Source of the DNA: an uncultured Prevotellaceae bacterium
Lineage (GTDB): Bacteria > Bacteroidota > Bacteroidia > Bacteroidales > Bacteroidaceae
Direction: 5' to 3'
Length of the DNA stretch: 44,577 bases
NCBI GenBank assembly: GCA_902769705.1
Contig: CACXPX010000031.1
Span: 1 to 44,577, forward strand
In this document: in pieces, positions 33,870 to 43,100 of the stretch
Numbering within the stretch: the stretch's first letter is position 1
How the letters are laid out: the number at the start of each line of letters is the position of its first letter
Notes under the pieces: model-generated
The model's database searches: none
What the model saw: the letters and a program-made list of their open reading frames with translations, nothing else
Told to the model about the DNA's origin: nothing
Program-made: the position numbers and the translations under genes

Positions 33870-33885
33870 ACGTAAACGTTTGCGT
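33870..33885. promoter_or_regulatory. LacI-type operator over the lacI -33 box
   Basis: ACGTAAACGTTTGCGT is a palindrome with a single mismatch and the AACGTT-like centre typical for LacI-family operators. It overlaps the TTTG (33879-33882) of the next gene's promoter, suggesting autorepression. Confidence 0.7.
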
Positions 33886-33910
33886 TTTTGACCTTATTTT
33901 GTTATTTTTG
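33879..33910 (+). promoter_or_regulatory. promoter of the lacI-type gene
   Basis: TTTG at 33879-33882, 20-bp spacer, TATTTTTG at 33903-33910; start codon 21 bp later. The spacing is the Bacteroidetes optimum. Confidence 0.85.
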
Positions 33911-33930
33911 CAACAACTTATATTATCAAC

Positions 33931-34944
33931 ATGAAAAAACGACGTACATCTCTTAAAGACCTTGCCGAGCAGCTTGGTGTTAGTATTGCTACGGTTTCTC
34001 GTGCGCTCAGAGGTAGCCACGAAGTGGGCGAGGAGATGCGGCAGAAGGTGAAAAAACTAGCCAAACAACTCAACTACCGCCCAAATCCATTTGCGCAAAG
34101 TTTGCGCCAAGAGGCGCCACGCATCATCGGCGTTATTGTTCCTAACTTAGTGACGCATTATTATGCAGCTGTGCTCGACGGTATCGAAAGCTATGCCATA
34201 GAGAACGACTACAATGTGATTAGTGCCAACACACATGAAAGCTACGAGATGGAGAAACGTGCTGTGGACAACTATATCTCCCTGCATGTGTCGGGCATCA
34301 TCGCGTGTCTTGCGCAGGACACCATAGATTATACACATTTCGAGGAGTTGGCCGATATGGGCATTCCGTTGGTATTCTTCGCCCGCACTTGCCTAAGCGA
34401 CCGGTTCTCTCATGTGGTGGCTGATGGCGACGTTGCCGCTTATGAGGCCACGAAGCATCTCATCGACACGGGCAGTCGTCGCATTGCCTTCATTGGAGGC
34501 CCTAACCATCTCGATATGGTGAGGCGTCGGAAACACGGCTATCTGGAGGCTTTGCGCGAATACAAGATTCCGATTGACAGGACACTCGTGGCTTGTGGAA
34601 AGATTGACTTCGATGTTGCACGCAATGCAACTATTAACATGCTGAAACGCGACGACCGGCCGGACTCTATCTTGGCTTTCAACGATATTGTCACCTATGC
34701 GGCCTTCGATGCCATCAAGTCGCTCAATCTGCGTATTCCGCAGGATGTCTCGATTATTGGTTTCACCGATGGCGACTCGGCTGCTTTCGTCACACCTCGT
34801 CTTTCAGCCATCATGGACCAGGCTCACGAGCAGGGTAGGAAGGTGTGCGAACTGCTCATCCGCGCCATCGACGGCGATACGAAGATTTATCACGAGGTGG
34901 TGCCGATGATACTGAAAATCAGAGAGAGTAGTAAGAAGATATAA
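33931..34944 (+). CDS. LacI-family transcriptional regulator
   Basis: A 337-residue repressor. The HTH is TSLKDLAEQLGVSIATVSRA, the hinge helix NPFAQSLR, and the ligand-binding core starts at IIGVIVPNLVTHYYAAVLDG; the pattern ISLHVSGIIACLA and ADGDVAAYEATKHLIDTGSR follow. The ligand is likely a sugar released by the downstream enzymes, which is inference. A putative operator lies on its own promoter, so it may be autoregulated. The GH2 gene begins 73 bp later without a clear promoter, suggesting one transcript. Confidence 0.93.
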   Translation: MKKRRTSLKDLAEQLGVSIATVSRALRGSHEVGEEMRQKVKKLAKQLNYRPNPFAQSLRQEAPRIIGVIVPNLVTHYYAAVLDGIESYAIENDYNVISANTHESYEMEKRAVDNYISLHVSGIIACLAQDTIDYTHFEELADMGIPLVFFARTCLSDRFSHVVADGDVAAYEATKHLIDTGSRRIAFIGGPNHLDMVRRRKHGYLEALREYKIPIDRTLVACGKIDFDVARNATINMLKRDDRPDSILAFNDIVTYAAFDAIKSLNLRIPQDVSIIGFTDGDSAAFVTPRLSAIMDQAHEQGRKVCELLIRAIDGDTKIYHEVVPMILKIRESSKKI

Positions 34945-35017
34945 AGAAATGTCTCTGCCCACTCGGCTCTGACCTCTTATGTCTCACCTATATAAATATA
35001 AAACTCAAATAATTAAG

Positions 35018-37495
35018 ATGATAAGATTTCTATTCCTGATTCTTCTGACACTTGCAACATCAGCTGCAAGCGCTCAACGCGAACGTCGCTCATTTGATGG
35101 TGACTGGCTGTTCCATCTTGGTGATGACAAAAATATGTCGCAAAGAGCATTCGACGATACCAGTTGGCGACGCCTCAATGTGCCTCACGATTGGGCTATC
35201 GAGGGCGACTTCCATGTGTCTAATCCATCGGGTGCGGGCGGTGGAGCCCTTCCTGGTGGCATCGGATGGTATCGCAAGCATTTCATGGTGTCGCGCACAG
35301 CGACAGGCGACGACCGCTATTACTTGGAGTTCGATGGCGTTTATATGAATTCGACCGTTTATCTGAACGGACACGAATTGGGAACACGCCCCTATGGTTA
35401 TAGTTCGTTCGAATATGACATCACGCCCTATCTGAACTTCGATGGCGAGAATGTGGTGGCGGTGAAGGTTGACAACAGCGACCAACCCAACTCGCGTTGG
35501 TATAGCGGTTGCGGCATCTATCGCCATGTATGGCTGACACGAACGCGGCCTATCCACGTGTCACATTGGGGAACTTATGTGCGGACGGAAGGCTCGAAGG
35601 TGCTGATAGACGTGTCGATAGACAATACCACGCGCAGCTCGGAGAAGCTGACCGTGCTGACCACACTCTACACGATGGATGGTTATGAGAAGGCTTCGGC
35701 ACAGACGAAAGTGAAGATTGAGAAAGGAAAGACCACGTTGTGCCAACAGGAGATGACGGTGAAGAATCCGCAGTTGTGGAGTGTGGATCGTCCGTACATC
35801 TATTGGCTGAAGACTGAGATATTGGATGGCAACAAACAGGTGGATTCGTATGTGTCGAGCACAGGTTTCCGCACGTTCAAGTTTGATGCTCAGACGGGCT
35901 TCTGGCTGAACGGCAAGAATATGAAGATCAACGGCGTGTGCAACCATCACGACTTGGGATGTCTTGGTGCGGCCATCAACGAAGACGCTTTGCATCGTCA
36001 GCTGAAGATGCTGAAGGATATGGGATGTAATGCGATTCGTTGTTCGCATAACCCGCCTGCCCCCGAACTGCTGAACATGTGCGACACGATGGGCTTCATC
36101 GTGATGGACGAGAGTTTCGATATGTGGCGTCGTCGCAAGACGCGTAACGACTATGCCCGCTTCTTCGACAAATGGCACGAACGCGACCTTACTGACCTTG
36201 TGCTTCGCGACAGAAACCATCCCAGCATCTTGATGTGGTCGATTGGCAACGAGGTGCTTGAGCAATGGTCGTCGGCAGAAGCTGATACGCTGACGCTTGA
36301 ACAAGCCAACCTGATACTCAATGCTGGTCACGATGCTTCGACGCTGGCTAAGGAGGGCGAGATGAGTGTGAACTCGTTGCTGACGAAGCATCTGTGCGAG
36401 ATTGTCCGTCGTTACGACACAACTCGTCCCATCACGGCAGGATGTAACGAGGTGAATCCCAACAATCATCTGTTCAAGAGTGGTGCGCTCGATATCATCG
36501 GCTTCAACTATCATCACGAGATGATAAAAGATGTGCCGTCGAACTTCCCCAACAAGCCTTTCCTGATGACGGAGAGTGTATCGGCTCTGCAAACAACGGG
36601 CAACTACATCATGCCGAGCGACAAGATCTATGTGGCTCCCGACCGTTGGGACAAAGCTTATGTGGACCCGTCGTACATGTGTAGTGCCTACGACAATATG
36701 CACGCTCCTTGGAGCAGCACGCACGAGGAAACTTGGGATGTGGTGAAGCATACTCCATATTGCGCGGGACAGTTCATCTGGACGGGTTGGGATTATATTG
36801 GCGAACCGACCCCATACAGCTATCCGGCACGAAGCAGTTACTTTGGAATCATCGACTTGGCAGGTTTCCCCAAGGATTCGTATTATCTTTATCAAAGCGA
36901 GTGGACGTCGAAGCCTGTGCTCCATCTGTTTCCCCATTGGAACTGGGTAGAAGGACAGGAGATAGACATGTGGTGCTACTACAACAATGCCGATGAAGTG
37001 GAACTATATGTGAACGGAAAGTCTCAGGGCGTGCGCCGCAAGGCCGACTCCCACCAGTATCATGTCTGGTGGCGCGTGAAGTTCGAACCGGGCGAGGTTC
37101 GTGTGGTGGCGCGTCAGAATGGCGTGAAGGTTCGTGAAGAGCGGCTCACCACTGCCAGCCAGCCTCATCACATCCGCTTGACAACCGACCGTTCGGGTAT
37201 GCGTGCGAATGGAAGAAGCCTGGCGTTCATCACAGCTGAGATTGTCGACCAATATGAACGTGTTTGTCCGAACGCGGAGCAGGAAATCTTCTTCGATGTG
37301 AATGGCGAGGGTGAGATTGCTGGTGTCGATAATGGCCTGCAGACGTCGCTTGAGCGTTTCAAGGCCGACAAGCGTAAGACGTTCCACGGTCGTTGCCTGC
37401 TTGTCATGAGGTCGTCGAACCGTGCGGGTAACATCTTCGTGACGGCGAAGGCTGCGGGCTTGGGTGCTGGCACGTTGAAGATTGTGAACAAATAA
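35018..37495 (+). CDS. secreted GH2 beta-galactosidase-type enzyme with DUF4982
   Basis: A retaining glycosidase. The 825-residue protein starts at MIRFLFLILLTLATSAASA, a signal peptide; the longer frame from 34979 adds 13 residues ahead of it. After the sugar-binding jelly roll (SFDGDWLFHLGDD, NVPHDWAIEGDF) and an immunoglobulin-like domain, the TIM barrel shows E412 in WSIGNE (acid/base) and E519 in LMTESVS (nucleophile). DUF4982 (HLFPHWNWVEGQEIDMWCYY) and a further C-terminal domain follow. Homologues of this shape act on beta-galactosides such as in xyloglucan or related glycans. The exact substrate cannot be decided. Confidence 0.9.
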   Translation: MIRFLFLILLTLATSAASAQRERRSFDGDWLFHLGDDKNMSQRAFDDTSWRRLNVPHDWAIEGDFHVSNPSGAGGGALPGGIGWYRKHFMVSRTATGDDRYYLEFDGVYMNSTVYLNGHELGTRPYGYSSFEYDITPYLNFDGENVVAVKVDNSDQPNSRWYSGCGIYRHVWLTRTRPIHVSHWGTYVRTEGSKVLIDVSIDNTTRSSEKLTVLTTLYTMDGYEKASAQTKVKIEKGKTTLCQQEMTVKNPQLWSVDRPYIYWLKTEILDGNKQVDSYVSSTGFRTFKFDAQTGFWLNGKNMKINGVCNHHDLGCLGAAINEDALHRQLKMLKDMGCNAIRCSHNPPAPELLNMCDTMGFIVMDESFDMWRRRKTRNDYARFFDKWHERDLTDLVLRDRNHPSILMWSIGNEVLEQWSSAEADTLTLEQANLILNAGHDASTLAKEGEMSVNSLLTKHLCEIVRRYDTTRPITAGCNEVNPNNHLFKSGALDIIGFNYHHEMIKDVPSNFPNKPFLMTESVSALQTTGNYIMPSDKIYVAPDRWDKAYVDPSYMCSAYDNMHAPWSSTHEETWDVVKHTPYCAGQFIWTGWDYIGEPTPYSYPARSSYFGIIDLAGFPKDSYYLYQSEWTSKPVLHLFPHWNWVEGQEIDMWCYYNNADEVELYVNGKSQGVRRKADSHQYHVWWRVKFEPGEVRVVARQNGVKVREERLTTASQPHHIRLTTDRSGMRANGRSLAFITAEIVDQYERVCPNAEQEIFFDVNGEGEIAGVDNGLQTSLERFKADKRKTFHGRCLLVMRSSNRAGNIFVTAKAAGLGAGTLKIVNK

Positions 37496-37514
37496 TAGAA
37501 TCCTTATTCCTGAT

Positions 37515-39878
37515 ATGATGAAGAATTTCAGCATGGCCGTGTTCCTGTTGGTTGCCTCCACCAGTGCACAGGCCCAGATACAAACGTCGGCAGGTGTGCA
37601 ATATCTGATGAACACGCCTCGCGACATGAGTGGCGACTTCAGCGATATGTCGCATACCTATTTCTTGGCAGACAGCCTCTCAGCGTTTGACGTTGACAAG
37701 GCTGAAGGCACCGTCAACTGGAAACGTTATCGATTGTCTCCTCGCCAGGCTTTCAATCTGAATGGTTATTGGCCGGTGCGCATGCAGATGCTCGACTTCC
37801 CCGATGCTGCCTACGACAACGACCCTAACCTGAAAATCACTCTTCAGTTTGTCTCGCCTCGTACGGTTCGTGTGCGCATGCTGACTACACCCATTGAACC
37901 GCCTAACAGCGACAAAGATGACGTGATGTTTGCCCAAGTGCCGCCCACCGACCGCTCTTCGTGGCGTGGTTCGCAAAGTGCTGAGGCCATCAAGTACACC
38001 AGCCCTTACGGCACCATAGAAATCCAGAAATACCCTTGGCGCATCATCCTGCGCGACAGTAAGGGGAAGATTCTCACGCAGACAAGACACATCATCGATA
38101 ACGACTCTACGCAGGTGAAACTGCTTCCGTTCAATTTCATCAAACGCGGAAACGACAACTCGCGTAGTGTGAATCCTGTGTTCCTGCTCTCGCCGTCGGA
38201 GCGCATTTATGGCTGCGGTGAGTCATTCACGTCGCTGAACAAGGTGGGGCAGAAGGTGCAACTCTATGTCACCGACCCTCAAGGTCCTGAAACCGACGGC
38301 ATGTATAAGCCTGTCCCGTTCTATTTTTCGAATCGCGGATACGGTGTGTTCATGCATACGAGTGCGCCTGTTACCTGCGATTTCGGAGCCAGTTATATTG
38401 GTGCACAACGTCTCTTCATGGCTGATGAGGCTGTTGATTTCTTCATCTTCTTTGGTGAACCCAAAGACATCCTCGACGAATACACCAACATCACGGGCAA
38501 AAGTCCGATGTTGCCTTTGTGGACCTTCGGCACGTGGATGAGCCGCATCACCTATTTCTCGCAAGAGGAAGGGTTGGAAATCGCCCGACAGTTGCGTGCC
38601 CATAAGATTCCCTCCGATGTCATCCACTTCGATACAGGATGGTTCGGTACCGACTGGCAATGCGACTATCAGTTCGCTTCCGACCGTTTTCCCGATCCTG
38701 TCGGTATGTTGCGCAGCATGAAGAACGATGGTTTCCACGTCTGCTTGTGGCAATTGCCTTACTTCACACCCAAGAATCGCTATTTCGAAGAGATTGTGGA
38801 GAATGGGCTGCATGTGCGCAATGCGATGGGTGGTATGCCCTATGAGGATGCTGTGCTTGACCTCTCGAATCCTAAGACGGTCGACTGGTATCAGCAGAAG
38901 ATAGCCGGGCTCATCCGGCAAGGAGTGGCGGCCATCAAGTGCGACTTTGGCGAAGCCGCTCCTTTCAACGGGCTTTATGCCAGTGGAAAGACTGGACTAT
39001 ATGAGCATAACCTCTATCCCTTGCGCTATAATAAGGCACTCTTTGAGGTTGTGGCTAAGGAGAATGCTGCCCGCGAGTCGTCCGACGCACAGGAAGGAGT
39101 TATCTGGGCGCGCTCTGCTTGGGCGGGTTCCCAACGCTATCCCCTCCATTGGGGAGGAGATGCTGCCACCAACAACATCGGCATGCTTGGCGATTTGCGA
39201 GGCGGTTTGAGCTTTGGCTTGAGTGGATTCTCGTTCTGGAGCCACGATATGGGTGGCTTTGTGACGGCTTCCCCTGAAGATATCTATCGTCGATGGTTGC
39301 CCTTTGGATTCCTGTCCAGCCACACTCGCGCTCATGGTGCTCCTCCCACTGAGCCTTGGCTCATCAGCAAGAGTTTCACCGACGCATTCCGCCAAAGTGC
39401 TGAGATGAAGTATCGGTTGATGCCCTATGTCTTTGCACAAGCTAAGGATTGCTCGAACCGTGGTCTGCCGATGGTGCGCGCCCTCTTCGTGGAGTATCCT
39501 CACGATCCCGGCGCATGGCTTGTAGAGGACGAATATCTTTTTGGCAGCCAGATACTTGTTGCCCCACTTATGGAGTCTGTTAACGAACGCACGGTTTACC
39601 TCCCTTCCTCGGGAGAGAAGACGGGTGAAACCAAATGGATTGACTATCAGACAGGAAAGGTTTATGGCAGCGGTTGGCAAACCATCAAAGCCGACAAAAT
39701 CCCATGCGTGATTCTTGTTCGCGATGGAAGCCTGATTCCTCACGCTCCTCTTGCACAAACGACAAGCAAAATCGACTGGAGTCGCATTGAGTTGAAAGCC
39801 TATAAGGCCGATGCCCAGCATTGCGAAGGGTGGGTCTTTAAACCTGGCGATGCCGACGTGAGGAAAGTGAGTCAATAA
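37515..39878 (+). CDS. secreted GH31, probable alpha-xylosidase
   Basis: GH31 enzymes release alpha-linked xylose or glucose. The 787-residue protein has a signal peptide (MKNFSMAVFLLVASTSAQA), a beta-rich N-terminal domain (YGCGESFTSLNKVGQKVQLY) and the catalytic barrel with D477 in KCDFGE (nucleophile) and D549 in HWGGD (acid/base). KCDFGE resembles the K-x-DFGE of YicI-type alpha-xylosidases more than the alpha-glucosidase consensus; this points to xyloside activity but does not prove it. The start is 37515 or 37518. It is 19 bp after the GH2 gene, so the two enzymes are co-expressed. Confidence 0.9.
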   Translation: MMKNFSMAVFLLVASTSAQAQIQTSAGVQYLMNTPRDMSGDFSDMSHTYFLADSLSAFDVDKAEGTVNWKRYRLSPRQAFNLNGYWPVRMQMLDFPDAAYDNDPNLKITLQFVSPRTVRVRMLTTPIEPPNSDKDDVMFAQVPPTDRSSWRGSQSAEAIKYTSPYGTIEIQKYPWRIILRDSKGKILTQTRHIIDNDSTQVKLLPFNFIKRGNDNSRSVNPVFLLSPSERIYGCGESFTSLNKVGQKVQLYVTDPQGPETDGMYKPVPFYFSNRGYGVFMHTSAPVTCDFGASYIGAQRLFMADEAVDFFIFFGEPKDILDEYTNITGKSPMLPLWTFGTWMSRITYFSQEEGLEIARQLRAHKIPSDVIHFDTGWFGTDWQCDYQFASDRFPDPVGMLRSMKNDGFHVCLWQLPYFTPKNRYFEEIVENGLHVRNAMGGMPYEDAVLDLSNPKTVDWYQQKIAGLIRQGVAAIKCDFGEAAPFNGLYASGKTGLYEHNLYPLRYNKALFEVVAKENAARESSDAQEGVIWARSAWAGSQRYPLHWGGDAATNNIGMLGDLRGGLSFGLSGFSFWSHDMGGFVTASPEDIYRRWLPFGFLSSHTRAHGAPPTEPWLISKSFTDAFRQSAEMKYRLMPYVFAQAKDCSNRGLPMVRALFVEYPHDPGAWLVEDEYLFGSQILVAPLMESVNERTVYLPSSGEKTGETKWIDYQTGKVYGSGWQTIKADKIPCVILVRDGSLIPHAPLAQTTSKIDWSRIELKAYKADAQHCEGWVFKPGDADVRKVSQ

Positions 39879-39899
39879 GACGTATCCGTATGCGATTTG

Positions 39900-39913
39900 T
39901 GCAATCGATTGCA
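39900..39913. promoter_or_regulatory. perfect LacI-type palindrome downstream of the GH31 gene
   Basis: TGCAATCGATTGCA is a perfect 14-bp palindrome with a CG centre, as in many LacI-family operators. It lies 22 bp after the GH31 stop codon. Any regulated gene is not obvious. Confidence 0.5.
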
Positions 39914-40065
39914 AAGCTTGATGTGTTGTTTTGACACGCATTATGTATGCTGCTACAGAAATAGTTAGTAATTTTGCACCGCATATAGATCAAGTTCTTG
40001 TCGATTCACATCTCAATAGGTAATAGCATTTTAAGGTTTAAAGTGTCAAAGGATTGACAAGACAA

Positions 40066-40099
40066 AAGTGCCATTTTAGAGTTTTCTAAAGTGGCACTT
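40066..40099. terminator. hairpin terminator between convergent genes
   Basis: AAGTGCCATTTTAGA (40066-40080) and TCTAAAGTGGCACTT (40085-40099) form a 15-bp stem with one mismatch and a 4-base loop. T-rich sequence follows on the plus side. It may stop both transcripts. Confidence 0.7.
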
Positions 40100-40108
40100 C
40101 CCTTTATA

Positions 40109-40127
40109 TTTGGGCTTTACGCCCAAA
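40109..40127. terminator. second short hairpin between convergent genes
   Basis: TTTGGGC (40109-40115) pairs perfectly with GCCCAAA (40121-40127). Lies between the larger hairpin and the GH2 stop; probably aids termination on the minus strand. Confidence 0.4.
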
Positions 40128-40159
40128 CGGTTTGATGTCTTGTTCCTTCTCTAGAGGGG

Positions 40160-43100
40160 CTAATTCTCAAGGATGGTGAACTCGGCTCCTGTTGCAAAGT
40201 CCTGTCCGTCTTGCGAGGAGAGAGCGGTGAAACGCAGATAGCGCGCTTTGACAGGTTTGTCGAAAATCACACGCTTCTCGTTCCTGTTGTTTTCGAACTG
40301 TCCTTCGTGAATGGCACTACTCCACGTTTTGCCGTCTTGGCTGACTTGGATTCGATAGTTGCGTATGTTTCCGTTGTTGCTGTCTTGTCGCGGCAGATAG
40401 GTGAATCCTTTGATGTTCTTTGTGGTTTGGCAGTCGAAGTCCACCCAATGTGGATAGTTGGCTACGGTGACACTCCACATCGTGTGCCAATAGGTGGATG
40501 GGTTGCCGTCAACCAAGTGGTCTGCATCGCCTTCTCCGCTCTCCACGCTGCTTGCAAACATCACTTGCACCGGTATGCTCTCGATGCGCTCAAACTGCTG
40601 GCTGAAAGTCAGTTTCGGGTTGCTTTGCTCATAGGCTGTCACGATGCCGCCATCATGCAGGTTGAACGCTCCGGTATATCTGACGGGCTTTGCTTTCTTG
40701 TTTTTCGTTGACACAACATAATAGATGTCTTGATAAACGTCCTGCGCATTCTTGGCCGATGTGATGGAAACGTTGCCCTCAGCATCGCGTGTGATGAGCA
40801 AGGGCGTTTGTCCGTTGAGGCTGATGTTGGCGCGGTTGGAGGCTTGATTCATGTTCTCAATGGGTCGGATGGCAAAGCCGAAGGTATGGGCATTGGCCTT
40901 CACACGGTCGGGCTCCAATGGTCCGCCTTGTCCGCAACTGTTGCCGCCCAATCCCGTGATGGCCATATCGAGATGCAAATGGCCTCCGTTGGAGGCAGGC
41001 AACTCGTATGGATGTGGGGCAGCTTCAAGTTGTTGTGCCGTCCAAGGCAGAGCCGACACCGACATACGTTGGGCAGCCACGAAGAGCGCACCTGCGCCGT
41101 TCTTGCTCGTCAGAGCACACCAGCGAGTGTCTTGGTGGTTGGCCATGTCTTGTGGTTTGGGGAAATTCTCAAACTCTTTCTGTACCGAGCTCTGATAGAG
41201 TCCGATGTTTTGGCTGCGCTTGCGGTCGGGATAGTTGTCAATAGGGCCGCGCCCGTAGTAGCTGAATTGGCCGAGTTGCTTGGGCAAAGTCATCGCGAAG
41301 CCCAGTCGTGGCAGCACAAGCGAGGGATTGTTCGACGTGATGGCCGTCTCCACTTCGATGCTGCCATCGGGGTAAATGGTGTAGACATCGGTGTGGTTGA
41401 AGGCGAATTGGGTGCTGGATGTTGGGCGTGGGGTGCTGGAGATGAGGTGTGGGGTGGCGGAGGCTGCCGAACGGATGTTGAAAGCCACCACGACGGTGCC
41501 GTCTTTGCGGTCGTTTTGCACGGTGTAGTCCGTCACTTGATGCTCCAGCCGGTTGAGTCCGTTGTCGCGCCAAGCACGTTCAGCCCAGTTGTCATTGTTC
41601 ACAGGAGCGCGATAGGCGTCGAGCTGCGGCCCGTTTCCATTCTCAAAGATGGTTTGTCCTTTGTATTCCAGATGTTGGATGCAACCGTGTTGTTTGTCGA
41701 ACTCGATGCAAAAACCTTCACCTTTAACAATAGCGGACAATGCACTTTCTTCCATCGTCATTTCCCCTTCGTTCCTCATGCCGCCGCTTCCAAGCGTGGG
41801 TCGTTGTTGGGCGGCACGAACGGGCAGTTGTTCTTCAGCCTGCACAAATCCCGCTTTTGCCCAGGGCTTGTCTTCTTTCAGTTGGAAGCAGATGTTCAAC
41901 AAGTATTCCTTGTCGTCTTGCTTGGCCAGTTGTGCCACTCGTGGAATGCTGATGATCTTGTGCGACCGGGGAGCCACAGCACCCAGTTCCTCGGTTCCTG
42001 TCTCCACTTCGCGGCCGTCTGCCGTCAGCGTCCAACGCAAGTCGTAGTCGGTCAGGTTGTCGGTGTAATAGTTCTTGTTGAAGATGTCGATGGTGGCAGA
42101 ACTCACATCGTCCCACTTCACGCCAACGTTCTGGTAGACCTTTTTCACCTCGTAATATTGCGGTTTGGGCTCCATGTCGCCGAAGATGATTCCGTTCATC
42201 ACAAACTCGCGGTCGTTTGGCGTGTCGCCGAAATCGCCTCCGTAGGCCAAGTAGCGCTGGTGGTCGCGAGTGTAGTTGTACATTGACTGGTCAATCCAAT
42301 CCCAGATGGCGCCTCCGCAGAAGAAGTTGGTGGACTCGATGGCGTCCCAGTAGTCTTGCAGATTTCCGACGGCATTACCCATAGAGTGGGCGTATTCGGA
42401 GATGTGGAAGGGGTATTTGATGTTCATGTTGCCTTTGACAGCCTGGCGCACCCAGTTGACAGACGGATATTGGTTGCTGCCCATGTCTACGATGTTGTTG
42501 TTGCGTTCGTATTGAACGGGGCGTGTGGGGTCGAAGGATTTAACTGCTGCATACGACGCACGGAAATTGTCGCCGGGCCCTGCTTCGTTTCCAAGGCTCC
42601 AGATGACGATAGATGGGTCGTTGACCCGAGCGTGGGCGAGCTCCATCATTCGGGCAATGTGCGCAGCCCGCCACTCTTGAGGGTGGGAGAGAGACGCCTC
42701 GCCGTAGTAGTATTCGTGGCTCTCGAGGTTGGCTTCGGCTTCGAGATAGATGCCGTATTTGTTGCAGAGATAATAGAAATAGGGGTCGTTGGAATAGTGC
42801 GAAGTGCGGATGTGATTGATGTTGGCACGTTTCATCATCATGATTTCTTCCTCCATCTGCTGGCGGGAGATGGCGTGTCCTGTGGCAGGATTGGTCTCGT
42901 GGCGGTTGACGCCTTTCAGCTTCAAAGGCTTTCCGTTGACAAGAAAATAGCGTCCGGCCAGTTGAAACTCGTCTTCGCTGGCTGGAACATCCTTGATTTC
43001 AACGGTGCGGAAGCCGATTTGCGACGAGACAGCTTCAACCACACGCCCCTTCTTGTCTTTGAGTTCAGCCACAAGCACGTAGACGTTAGGCTCTTCAGCC

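Larger units (their letters stand above)
33553..33930. other. 378-bp intergenic region with three promoters
   Basis: It holds, from left to right, the lipoprotein leader with a CAGACGTCTG palindrome, the lipoprotein promoter, a minus-strand terminator (33718-33754), a minus-strand promoter-like TAATTTTG (33819-33826), a LacI-type palindrome (33870-33885) and the lacI promoter (33879-33910). No protein gene is seen. Confidence 0.7.
39879..40159. other. intergenic region between convergent GH31 and GH2 genes
   Basis: No protein gene. It contains a perfect 14-bp palindrome (39900-39913), a possible plus-strand -7 box TAATTTTG (39969-39976), a 15-bp stem with 14 matches (40066-40080/40085-40099) and a second 7-bp stem (40109-40127). 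Confidence 0.65.
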
